This document shows, one piece after another, positions 23,485-31,459 of a stretch of 40,498 nt of DNA. The position numbers and the translations under genes were made by a program. Every line of letters begins with the position of its first letter. The stretch's first letter is position 1. This DNA comes from JBEKYD01 sp049509915 (GTDB lineage Bacteria > Acidobacteriota > Terriglobia > Bryobacterales > Bryobacteraceae): positions 1 through 40,498 of the forward strand of contig JBEKZL010000034.1 in the NCBI GenBank assembly GCA_049509915.1. Reading direction: 5' to 3'. The notes under the pieces were generated by a model. It ran no database searches. It saw nothing but the letters and a program-made list of their open reading frames with translations, and was not told where the DNA came from.

Positions 23485-26331
23485 TCAGAATGCTCCGATA
23501 TTGGCAGACGTCGACGTGCTCACTCCGGTGATGAAGAGACCCGTTCCAAGGGCCGGCGAACCGCTTTCAAGAATAAAACTGGTCGGAGGATTAGTGAACA
23601 GCGGGTTCGCGGGCGCTGGGGCATTGACATCAAACCCGAGCGCCTGCCATTGTGCCCATGTTACTGCATTATTGTTATACATAATACTGGGGTTCCCGTC
23701 GGCTCTCCACTGCAGGTTATGGTTGATGTTTACAGCGCCGGTTTGTGCAACGATGATGTTGATGGTTCGACGCGTGGGCGTGGCGAAGAATATATTATTG
23801 AGAATGGTGAGTGCTGCCAGATTGTCGTTGATCTTGAGTTCCTGCTGTGAGGTATTGCCGTTTTGGTAGACCGTGTTATTCTCCAGCGTCAAGTTTACCG
23901 ATCCTGGCCCACTCTCCAGTTCAAGTATTCCCGCCATGCAATTGCAGGTGTCATTGCCATACACCAGGTTGTCATAGGCCTGGACGACGATATTGGTCGA
24001 TCCGTTGCCGCCAACCTGTAGCCCTTCGCCGTAGTTGCCGTAAAGAGTGTTCTGGTAAATTGTGGCCGATCCTCTTGTCTTGATGCCGCCGCCGGTCAGG
24101 TTACCGTAAACCGTATTCTGGTAGATATTTACGTTCGCCGAGCCTGCGTCCGCATATATACCATGGCAGTAAGCTGCGCTAACGCAGACCGGAGAATTGG
24201 AGTAGACCGTGTTCCCGAAAATGTTTGCGTTGCCAAGAGCGCCCTCAATGCCGTCGTATTCCTGGCTGTCAATCACGGAGCGCCAGCCGTTTCCGTAGAT
24301 GATATTGCCGCTGAACGTTGCGCTGGTGAATTGATTGTCCACGTAGATGCCCCAGCCGCCGTTATTTCGAATGGTGGAATTTTCAATGGTGACGCTGGCC
24401 GATGTAGTGTTGCCCCCGGTGGAGATTCCGGTGGCGACGCCGCGCTCGACGACGCAGTTCGTGAAGATGATTCCCTGGACGGTAGTGAATCCGATGGCGA
24501 CGGTCGTGTCGAAGGGCGTGTTGCCATCTCTGAACGTCAGGCCATTGATGGTAATGTAAGATGTGTTATTGGTTTCAAGCGCGCGGTTCCGGGCGCCGGC
24601 CTCGATTCCCGGGCTTTGGAAATAAGCGCCTGGATCGGTGTTGGCAGGCGACCAGACGTAGAGGATATTTGACGACCAGTACCAGTCGAACTGCGCGGTG
24701 ATTTTCGCCGGCGAGGCGACCGGTGTCCCAAGATTGCCATTAAAGTAGACGATGTTGGGCTGTGTTGTGACGGCTTTTTCCCAAACGTTGGGAGAGTACA
24801 TGGTAAATCCGGCGGTAACCAGATTCGATCCGGTAATGATTGGAGACGCCCCACTGCCATAAGCGCCGAGGGTGACGGGCGAAGTTGCGGTGCCGCCATG
24901 GCTGACGATGAGCTCTTCGCGCCAAGTGTCGCCGGAGAGGAAGAAGACCGATTGCCCCGCCGATAGCGTGGTCGCGTTCACCTTGGCGATAGTCTTCCAG
25001 GGGGAAGCCTGCGTGCCCGGGTTGGAGTCGGAACCATTCACGGAATCTACGTAGTAGGCGGTCTGTGACGGGGTAGAGGGCGGCTGCGACCTAGACGCCA
25101 GTACGCCGGCATTAGGGCGCGCCGCCGTGGGCTGTTGGGAACGTACAAGGGCGGTTGGCTTGTCTGCGACAGCGTCGGAAATGGCGCTCGAAAGTGGATA
25201 TTGCGCGGCGCCGGCCGCGCTCGGGGTGAACTCGTAAGAGAGGCCGTAGGTCGCAATGCCGCCAAGTTTGTGCGATTTGATCAAGGCGACGACGGCCCGG
25301 AGTTGTTGGGGCCCGACGTAGGATATGAATGCGTCACCGGCGCAAGTTCCATCGCCGGATTGGATGTACTGAGATTGCCGGGAATCGTCCCAGACGCGGG
25401 TGCCGAGGGTCCAATAGGTAGAATTCACAAGGTCCCGGTAGGGAATGTCGGTGACTTTGGCGCTGCCGTACCAGGCTTGGTTCGGTTCGGTGACGCCGGC
25501 CGTGCCGGTGTCGTCGAGACATCCTTGTCTGATGCGCCCGTAGAACGGCGCCGTCAGTCCAAGTTTGGCCGGGGCGTTGCCGGCATACTGGTAGAGATCG
25601 GACAGGATATCCATGGCTTGGTCTTGGCTGTTGGCTCCCTGGAGCGTTGGCGAGTCGTACCAGGTGTAGCCGATCGCGTTTTGATTGAGGTCTTGGGAGT
25701 CTAAATTGTATGCTCGAATGTTGATCTGGTTCAGATCGTACTGTATGGCGGCGATGATGAACCGATCGGCGATTCCCACGGACGCGCTGAGAGCGGCCGC
25801 GGGCAGGGCAGCGCGCAGGCGTCTGACGAGGTCCTGATATTGGTTCGGAATAATGGCTTTTTCCCAATCGAGGTCGACACCGTCATAGCCGTTGCTCGCC
25901 ACAAAGGCTTTGATCGATTCCACGAACTGTCCAATGTTGTCGGGCGACGTGCAGGCCGTGATCGCGGCGAGGGTATCGTCCTGCCGGATGCCGATTACCG
26001 CCTGGACCCTCGCGGCGTGTGCGCTGTTCACAAAATCGGTGACGCTCGCCGCACCGATTTGGCCGGTTTTTGAGTCCAGGCCACACGCCCCATTGGAGTA
26101 CGACGGTTGCAGCGCGTACTGAATGACGTGAGTGTACTTCGACCACGGAATGGTCGCGGCGGTTTGCCCCGCGGCTTCGCGCTGGATGAAATACCCGGTG
26201 CGCCACTGCGCGGCAGCGGGCAGCACCAAAGCGAACAGACAAATCCATAAGCTAATCCGACTTGAAAATGGCGCCCTGGGGGGGGTCGAAAGCAACCCCA
26301 ATCCGGGCGATTGAGACCCTAAAGTATTCAT
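23485..26331 (-). CDS. Secreted GH18 glycosidase fused to a right-handed beta-helix
   Basis: A 948-residue exported two-part enzyme. A signal peptide with an unusually long, basic n-region ends near LVLPAAAQW (residue 42). A GH18 domain follows (about 43-390), with the complete DxxDxDxE catalytic motif DGVDLDWE (150-157, E157 the acid) and the active-site RAYN segment (207-209). A Pro/Ser linker (about 395-430) leads to YYVDSVNGSDSNPGTQASPWKTI, which opens a right-handed parallel beta-helix (about 430-948) with many turns of the form IENSTIRNNGGWGIYVDNQ and IYQNTVYGN. GH18 acts on beta-1,4-GlcNAc links; beta-helix domains occur in polysaccharide lyases and depolymerases. It is convergent with the EPS operon and may trim that polymer. 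ATG at 26331 has AGGGAG six bases upstream. Confidence 0.9.
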   Translation of the reverse strand: MNTLGSQSPGLGLLSTPPRAPFSSRISLWICLFALVLPAAAQWRTGYFIQREAAGQTAATIPWSKYTHVIQYALQPSYSNGACGLDSKTGQIGAASVTDFVNSAHAARVQAVIGIRQDDTLAAITACTSPDNIGQFVESIKAFVASNGYDGVDLDWEKAIIPNQYQDLVRRLRAALPAAALSASVGIADRFIIAAIQYDLNQINIRAYNLDSQDLNQNAIGYTWYDSPTLQGANSQDQAMDILSDLYQYAGNAPAKLGLTAPFYGRIRQGCLDDTGTAGVTEPNQAWYGSAKVTDIPYRDLVNSTYWTLGTRVWDDSRQSQYIQSGDGTCAGDAFISYVGPQQLRAVVALIKSHKLGGIATYGLSYEFTPSAAGAAQYPLSSAISDAVADKPTALVRSQQPTAARPNAGVLASRSQPPSTPSQTAYYVDSVNGSDSNPGTQASPWKTIAKVNATTLSAGQSVFFLSGDTWREELIVSHGGTATSPVTLGAYGSGASPIITGSNLVTAGFTMYSPNVWEKAVTTQPNIVYFNGNLGTPVASPAKITAQFDWYWSSNILYVWSPANTDPGAYFQSPGIEAGARNRALETNNTSYITINGLTFRDGNTPFDTTVAIGFTTVQGIIFTNCVVERGVATGISTGGNTTSASVTIENSTIRNNGGWGIYVDNQFTSATFSGNIIYGNGWRSVIDSQEYDGIEGALGNANIFGNTVYSNSPVCVSAAYCHGIYADAGSANVNIYQNTVYGNLTGGGIKTRGSATIYQNTLYGNYGEGLQVGGNGSTNIVVQAYDNLVYGNDTCNCMAGILELESGPGSVNLTLENNTVYQNGNTSQQELKINDNLAALTILNNIFFATPTRRTINIIVAQTGAVNINHNLQWRADGNPSIMYNNNAVTWAQWQALGFDVNAPAPANPLFTNPPTSFILESGSPALGTGLFITGVSTSTSANIGAF

Positions 26332-26763
26332 TTATGCTCCCTGAATCCCTACCGGAACGTAGTGCTGCTCCCGAGTTATGCCGAGGAAGACGACCGCGGT
26401 ATTCAACCGGGGACAGCCAGGCCCCGCACCAGCGCCGTGGTGACGGGCCGTGCCTAAATCAAGAACAAACGTTTATCCCGGAATTTGCGCCCGTCCCGGC
26501 GTTTGTTGCGGGTATTGTGCCCATAAATTTCCGGTCGGTGTTGATATCCAGAAACCAAGTAGCGTAATTGCAGAGATTTTCTCGGATTTAATGGACGCAT
26601 TTTCTTTTCATCTATTGTCCTATTTCTTACAAAACGGCCATTTCCGATCCTGGAGGACTTGTACCGCAACCAGGCGAATGCACCTGTAACGCGAGCGACA
26701 GTTAAATGTAACTATTTCAAGGGATTTTGGGCAGGCGGTCAGGTCGGCTAGGGCGCTTGGGCT
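26332..26763. other. AT-richer intergenic region upstream of the first NRPS gene
   Basis: No gene is seen. The stretch is clearly AT-richer than its neighbours near 26560-26720. Around 26695-26720 it shows weaker similarity (for example TTAAATGTAACTATT versus TTAACTGTAATTATT) to the sequence just upstream of the second copy of the leader near 29776. The homology of the two leaders therefore seems to extend upstream beyond the ungapped core. Confidence 0.45.
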
Positions 26764-26861
26764 GCTGGTAAGTCTCACCATTCAAGGTTGTATTATCAGC
26801 AGGAATTGAGCGTCTGGCTAGATGGCAAAGGTTAACCGCTATTGCGATCAACAAAGTCAAT
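26764..26861 (+). repeat. Duplicated leader element, copy 1 (before valine-type NRPS gene)
   Basis: 98 bases that align without gaps to 29838-29935 at about 77 percent identity (75 of 98 by hand count). A 20-base block at 26783-26802 (starts CAAGGTTG, ends ATCAGCAG) is identical, as are GCAAAGGTT (26825-26833) and ACAAAGTCAAT (26851-26861). GCTGGTAA (26764-26771) and TTATCAGC (26794-26801) form an eight-pair inverted repeat (one G-U) kept in both copies. It ends 155 bases before the NRPS start codon. It may be an operator or an RNA structure. Confidence 0.75.
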
Positions 26862-26932
26862 ACCGCGAGGGTTTCGGCACCGGGCGGCGACGGGCGCGTA
26901 AATTATACGCGGAACCTACGCTTTTGCGCTTG

Positions 26933-26938
26933 TATAAT
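26933..26938 (+). promoter_or_regulatory. Possible -10 box of the valine-type NRPS gene
   Basis: A perfect TATAAT lies 78 bases before the start codon at 27017. The sequence 17 bases upstream (CGGAAC) is a poor -35 box, so if it is used it probably needs an activator, perhaps acting through the duplicated leader element just upstream. Confidence 0.35.
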
Positions 26939-27016
26939 CTGTAAAATGGTATTTTTTTCCCCGTTTCGAGACGGCTTTCCCGGCGATTGTCAGCGCCGGA
27001 AGATGAGTGGAGAACA

Positions 27017-29647
27017 ATGCTGAATCGGACTCTCGTTAAAGCACGGGCCGTAGACATCGGGGAGACGGCGAGGAATAAGCCGGCTCGCCCACAGCAATGC
27101 GTGCATGAGCTGTTTGAAAAACAAGTGGAGGATCGCGCGGATGCCGTCGCGCTGGTACACCAGAGCCGCCGGGTCACTTATCGGGAGCTGAACAGGCTCG
27201 CCAACGGTGTGGCCCGCGAGCTCCAACGCTGGAATCTGCCCCCCGATTCCGTCGTCGCGCTGTGCGTGGAGCGCTCCCCGGAAATGGTGGCCGGGATGCT
27301 CGGGATCCTCAAGGCGGGCGCAGCGTATCTGCCGCTGAATCCGACCGACCCTCCCGAGCGTCTCGCGATGATGTTGGCGGATTCTGACGCTCACGTTCTG
27401 CTCACCCAGTCTGCGCTGTTGCACCGTTTTCCCAGGTGGAGTGAGGCCACCTTGATTGTCGATGACATCCGCGGTTGCGACGGGGACACTCCGCCGGCGA
27501 TCACGACACCCGAGAGCCTCGCGTACGTAATGTATACTTCCGGCTCCACGGGTACGCCTAAGGGCGTCGAGATCCCTCATCGCGGTATTGTTCGTCTGTT
27601 ATTTGGAACCGACTACGCCCGCTTCGGCCCGGACCGCGTTTTCCTGCAAATGGCTCCGTTTTCGTTCGATGCTTCCACCTTCGAGATCTGGGGTGCGCTC
27701 CTGCATGGCGGAAGGTGTGTCCTGTATCCAGAAGCCACGCCCCTTGCGAGCACCCTTGGCACTTTATTGCGGAGCGAGCAGGTCACTACGCTTTGGCTCA
27801 CATCATCGTTGTTCAATGCGCTGATCGACGGCGATCCTGCGGCATTGAGCACGGTCGAGCAACTTCTGACGGGCGGCGAAGCTCTGTCGGTTCGGCACGT
27901 GGCCCGCGCGCTCGAACTGCTGCCGAACACCGAAATCATCAATGGCTACGGTCCCACCGAAAGCACCACATTTGCCTGTTGCTACCGAATTCCGCGGGAT
28001 TGGCAGAAGCTGCCCGATTCGATTCCGATCGGGCAGCCGATCGGCCGAACGCAGGCCTACATTCTGGATGACCAACTGGCGCCCGTGCCTGTTGGCCAGA
28101 TCGGCGAGATATATATCGGCGGCGATGGCTTGGCGCGAGGATACCGAAACAGGCCAGAATTGACGCGAGCTGCCTTTGTGCCGAACCCTTTACGGCAAGA
28201 TGGTACTCGCCTCTATAGAACGGGCGACCTGGCGCGCTGCCTGCCCGACGGAAATATCGAATTCCTGGGCCGGAAAGACGATCAGGTCAAGATCCGCGGT
28301 TTCCGCATCGAACTTGGGGAGATCGAAGCCGCGCTTGCACGACACCCAGCGGTAGAACAGGCGGCAGTGCGCGTGTATGATCTCACACCAGGCGACAAAC
28401 ACCTGGCCGCCTATATGGTGATGGCTCGCCGGCAGGTCGCTGCTGCCGCAGAGTTGAGGGGGTACTTGTCGGATCGCCTGCCGGGCTACATGATCCCGTC
28501 CTCTTTTCAGATCATGGACCGCCTGCCGCTGACTGCCAATGGAAAGTTGGATCGCCACGCGCTCCCGCTTCCCGGCGAGTTGACCATCGAGCGCTCCACG
28601 GACCAAACGGAGACACACGACCCGGTCGAAATCAGTCTCGCACGAATGTGGCGGGAACTTCTGGGCATGAAATCTGTGGGTGCAAACGACGACTTCTTTG
28701 AGCTGGGAGGACACTCGCTGCTGGCGGCGCGCTTGATTACACGAGTAGAGAGAGAGTTCGGCATCAAGCTGAGTCTGGCTGCCCTCTTTCAGGCACCGAC
28801 CTTGAGTCAGTTGGCCGCGCTGGTCCGGAGCAACTCGACACTCCGGCCAGATGAGTTGATTCCGATTCAGCCAGCAGGCTCCCGCCCGCCATTCCTTTGT
28901 ATCGACGGTGGTCCTTTATTCTATAGCCTTGTGAAGCGGCTCGATCTGGATCAGCCGTTTCTGGGAGTGCCTGAACCGGACTGTGCTTCGCTGCCCGTTC
29001 CATACAGGCTCGAAGACTTGGCAGCCGCCCGACTGCGGTCGATCCGGCGCAGTCAGGCGGAGGGGCCCTATTTTTTGGGAGGCTTTTCCGCCTCTTCCAC
29101 GCTGGCTTACGAGGTGGCCCAGCAACTGCGCGCTGAAGGACAGGAAGTATCCTTGCTGGTTCTGTTCGACGGCGAGAACCCGCTGGCGGAAAAGCGCCGT
29201 ATTTCCGGGCTCGGCGCCAGATTGCGATTCCACGCGTTGAATCTGGCGCACGGCGAAGTTGAGAACGTGCTCTCCTACCTTCGCGACCGGTGGATTAGCT
29301 TCAAGTTCCTCTCCCGGATCCGCATCTGGTCGGTCTCGTACCGGGTTCACCAACGTCTGGGCCGGCGCCTGCCACGGTGGATGCAGCACCCTCGCGACAT
29401 TCTGTTTCACTGTTACTTCTTCCAGTACCGCCCTGAGCAGTACCCCGGCCGCGTGCTCTTGTTCCGGCACAGCAAAGAGACAGGAGAGACTTCCGCGGAC
29501 GAACTCTTGGGATGGGGTGGACTTCTCACCGGGAGGCTTGAGGTTTGCGAGGTCCCCGGCGATCACTGGGAAATCTTTGGCGAGCCGAGCGTCCGTGTGA
29601 TGGCGGAGAAGCTCTCCGAATCCCTCATCGACGCACAGAAGTCCTGA
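27017..29647 (+). CDS. Stand-alone NRPS module A-PCP-TE, valine-type adenylation
   Basis: An 876-residue NRPS-like protein without a condensation domain. The adenylation domain (about 25-515) has A3 YTSGSTGTPKG (173-183), A5 NGYGPTEST, A7 YRTGDL, A8 GRKDDQVKIRGFRIELGEIE and A10 NGK (Lys510). The PCP has GGHS with the phosphopantetheine Ser567. The thioesterase (about 620-870) has GGFSAS (nucleophile Ser691), Asp718 in LFDGE and the His of VPGDHWE. Pocket residues read from the A4-A5 region are D218, A219, F222, W260, L284, G286, G310, T318, F319, K510, i.e. DAFWLGGTFK, one conservative change from the classical valine code DAFWIGGTFK. It should activate, load and release a valine-like residue. 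ATG at 27017 follows TGGAGAA. It could serve a partner by transfer in trans. Confidence 0.9.
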   Translation: MLNRTLVKARAVDIGETARNKPARPQQCVHELFEKQVEDRADAVALVHQSRRVTYRELNRLANGVARELQRWNLPPDSVVALCVERSPEMVAGMLGILKAGAAYLPLNPTDPPERLAMMLADSDAHVLLTQSALLHRFPRWSEATLIVDDIRGCDGDTPPAITTPESLAYVMYTSGSTGTPKGVEIPHRGIVRLLFGTDYARFGPDRVFLQMAPFSFDASTFEIWGALLHGGRCVLYPEATPLASTLGTLLRSEQVTTLWLTSSLFNALIDGDPAALSTVEQLLTGGEALSVRHVARALELLPNTEIINGYGPTESTTFACCYRIPRDWQKLPDSIPIGQPIGRTQAYILDDQLAPVPVGQIGEIYIGGDGLARGYRNRPELTRAAFVPNPLRQDGTRLYRTGDLARCLPDGNIEFLGRKDDQVKIRGFRIELGEIEAALARHPAVEQAAVRVYDLTPGDKHLAAYMVMARRQVAAAAELRGYLSDRLPGYMIPSSFQIMDRLPLTANGKLDRHALPLPGELTIERSTDQTETHDPVEISLARMWRELLGMKSVGANDDFFELGGHSLLAARLITRVEREFGIKLSLAALFQAPTLSQLAALVRSNSTLRPDELIPIQPAGSRPPFLCIDGGPLFYSLVKRLDLDQPFLGVPEPDCASLPVPYRLEDLAAARLRSIRRSQAEGPYFLGGFSASSTLAYEVAQQLRAEGQEVSLLVLFDGENPLAEKRRISGLGARLRFHALNLAHGEVENVLSYLRDRWISFKFLSRIRIWSVSYRVHQRLGRRLPRWMQHPRDILFHCYFFQYRPEQYPGRVLLFRHSKETGETSADELLGWGGLLTGRLEVCEVPGDHWEIFGEPSVRVMAEKLSESLIDAQKS

Positions 29648-29837
29648 CTATCGGTAAATTGCAGGAAATGCGACTCGCTATTAAGTCGCGCGATTGCAAA
29701 GATGTCTCAGATTTTTCGGGCCATGTCTTACATCGATTGGACCATTTTAGGCGACCCCAAGCACCACACGGGCGATTAACTGTAATTATTCCTTTACATT
29801 CCGGGGCGTAGTTCAGTCCGCCCAGGTTATTTCTAAT
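29648..29837. other. Gap after the first NRPS gene with a terminator-like cruciform
   Basis: No gene is seen. TTGCA (29659-29663) and TGCAA (29695-29699) enclose a perfect six-pair hairpin GCGACT/AGTCGC (29670-29675 with 29684-29689), beginning 11 bases after the NRPS stop codon. A short T run follows only about 15 bases later (ATTTTTC), so intrinsic termination is possible but not sure. Confidence 0.45.
29659..29699 (+). terminator. Possible terminator hairpin after the valine-type NRPS gene
   Basis: Two nested inverted repeats (TTGCA/TGCAA outer, GCGACT/AGTCGC inner, eight-base loop) lie directly after the NRPS stop. The T-rich tail is displaced by about 15 bases, so the call is weak. It would separate the NRPS transcript from the second leader copy. 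Confidence 0.35.
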
Positions 29838-29935
29838 GCTGGTAAAGCTCATCATCCAAGGTTGTATTATCAGCAGAAATCGAACGTCACGATAGATAGC
29901 AAAGGTTTGCGGTACGGACAATAGACAAAGTCAAT
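29838..29935 (+). repeat. Duplicated leader element, copy 2 (before the acyltransferase gene)
   Basis: The counterpart of 26764-26861: same 20-base identical block at 29857-29876, same GCAAAGGTT (29899-29907) and ACAAAGTCAAT (29925-29935), all at identical spacing. The inverted repeat GCTGGTAA (29838-29845) with TTATCAGC (29868-29875) is conserved, while the 17 bases between the last two blocks are almost unrelated (5 of 17 match). That pattern, conserved blocks with freely drifting spacers, points to selection on the blocks rather than a recent duplication. Confidence 0.75.
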
Positions 29936-30428
29936 TCGGAGCGTATTCGAGGAATTCTTTCGCGGAGCCCCACGCTTGAAGACGTTAAGATGCCGGGTTT
30001 CCCGGTCCTGAGGAGGATTTGGCGGAAAAGATCCAACCGTCCGTGATGCCGCCGCACTGCTCATAGCGGCCAAACTGTTCGATTATGAGGTTATTTAGGT
30101 TGAATTCTTAGATTCAGACAGTAATGGGCCGGTTATTTTGGCTAATGTTCTGCCGTCTTTTCCGCGGGCCAGCGCCTGTTGCCAGCATATGGGGCGCCGG
30201 GGCGCGGCGGGAAGTGCCGAAGAGTGCAAGGACTGCGCGTTGGGAAAGAAGGTTTTGGAGTCGGAGGGCGGGTTCGGCCGCCATCAAAAAGGCGTCGCCG
30301 CGTGCTTGATTACCGCAACTGTAGGCCTGCCCCCGGGGTGTTCCATTTGAGGCTTGCGGAGCGTGTTCCAGCCGTGTCTGGCGGCCTCACGTGCTATACC
30401 AGCACGCCGTTGCGGATAAGAATGCTCT
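29936..30428. other. Intergenic region between leader copy 2 and the acyltransferase gene
   Basis: About 490 bases. Short open frames exist (one, at 30138-30350, has a Cys cluster of the form ECKDCALG), but I recognise none and none has good start signals. They may be debris of a gene once driven by leader copy 2. Confidence 0.4.
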
Positions 30429-31094
30429 ATGCTCGACAACATTGAAGCCGGGTTTTCCGGTCAAGAATCGCTGCCCGGCCGCCACGCGTTTCTCAGAAAG
30501 CTGGCGCACCGGATAACGCTGTCACTCGCCTGTCCGCTGCTGATTCCATACCCATTTACCACCGAGCAGTCCATGATTCAAGGCGACGTGCGACACTGGC
30601 AGGCTCGGACGCCAGCGGAGGAGGGAGGCGCCATCGGGCTGCTGGAATTACTGGCTCGATTTCCGGAGTTCAGAAGTCAGTATCTGTACAGGCTCCGCAA
30701 GGGAAACCTCGCCGCGTTTTTGCTGAGCTGTATGCTCCGGCCGTTTTATCGCCTTCGCCCGTTGCTGTTCATATGGTGTCCCGATATCGGCCCAGGGCTG
30801 TTCCTTCAGCATGCGTGGTGTACGGTCATCAGCGCAAGGAAGATTGGCAGCAATTGCTGGATCAACCAAGAGGTGACCATCGGGCATCGGGGTACCGAAA
30901 TCGGCCCCACGATCGGGAACAATGTCAGCATCAGAGTGGGAGCGAAGGTACTCGGCGACATACGGATCGGCGACAACGTGACCATCGGCGCCAATGCCGT
31001 AGTTCTCAAGGATGTCCCGGACAACTGCGTGGTGGTCGGAGTCCCCGCCTATATCGTGAAACGGAATGGAGTCCGGGTGCACGAACCGCTGTAG
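30429..31094 (+). CDS. Serine O-acetyltransferase-like acyltransferase (left-handed beta-helix)
   Basis: A 221-residue acyltransferase. The N-terminal 85 residues are helical and include FPEFRSQYLYRLRKG, which resembles the CysE-type helical region. The C-terminal half has hexapeptide repeats: IGSNCWINQEVTIGHRG, GPTIGNNVSIRVGAKVLGDIRIGDNVTIGANAVVLKDVPDNCVVVGVPA. HAWCTVISARKIG precedes them with the expected active-site region. Relatives acetylate serine (CysE) or sugars in capsule loci. The N-terminal extension of about 60 residues before the CysE-like part (GRHAFLRKLAHRITLS...) is unusual. Between two NRPS genes it could modify a building block, a peptide or an EPS sugar; which one cannot be told. 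The ATG has no strong ribosome-binding site. Confidence 0.85.
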   Translation: MLDNIEAGFSGQESLPGRHAFLRKLAHRITLSLACPLLIPYPFTTEQSMIQGDVRHWQARTPAEEGGAIGLLELLARFPEFRSQYLYRLRKGNLAAFLLSCMLRPFYRLRPLLFIWCPDIGPGLFLQHAWCTVISARKIGSNCWINQEVTIGHRGTEIGPTIGNNVSIRVGAKVLGDIRIGDNVTIGANAVVLKDVPDNCVVVGVPAYIVKRNGVRVHEPL

Positions 31095-31459
31095 ATTGCC
31101 GCAGTCTTGAAGACCTTTTTCGTTCTATGCGAGAATCTGTTAGAAATGCCCAATGGGCCGGTCATTGGGGAGCGACACCCACATGTGACGAAACTGGCCT
31201 GGAGGCAATATGGCCGGATTCTCTGCGGTCTTCGGTCATGCAAGTGGAGAATAGTCCCGCGTGTTTCTTTTACGTTTCAGCGGCCTTCACCAAAGCCTTG
31301 GTTGGGGACCTGCTCCGACGGCGCGAGGCGCCTTAAAGCCGTCGCCTTAAAGTTTCTCCAACCTGTACATGTTCGACGTCACAGGTACTGGTACGGCGCT
31401 GGGCAACGGGCGGTCACCACTCGGTCATAATCGAGGCGATTTCGTGTATACTCTCGAAG
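31095..31459. other. Intergenic region upstream of the six-domain NRPS gene
   Basis: No gene is supported here. CGACGGC (31316-31322) and GCCGTCG (31338-31344) form a seven-pair inverted repeat with a 15-base loop, and CCTTAAAG is repeated at its 3' side. The duplicated leader element of the two preceding genes is not present, so this gene seems to be controlled differently. Confidence 0.45.
31447..31452 (+). promoter_or_regulatory. -10-like box immediately before the NRPS start codon
   Basis: TATACT (five of six consensus bases) ends seven bases before ATG 31460, with no clear -35 box and no ribosome-binding site between. If used, transcription would begin at or next to the start codon, giving a leaderless message, or translation would begin at the in-frame GTG 31490. 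Confidence 0.3.

Noticed and set aside
30138..30350. Small ORF with a Cys cluster before the acyltransferase gene
   Set aside because: It has no plausible ribosome-binding site, and the Cys residues do not form a complete metal-binding or PAS-like pattern that I recognise.
31316..31344. Seven-pair inverted repeat upstream of the six-domain NRPS gene as a terminator
   Set aside because: The loop is 15 bases and there is no T run after it; it may be chance in GC-rich sequence.
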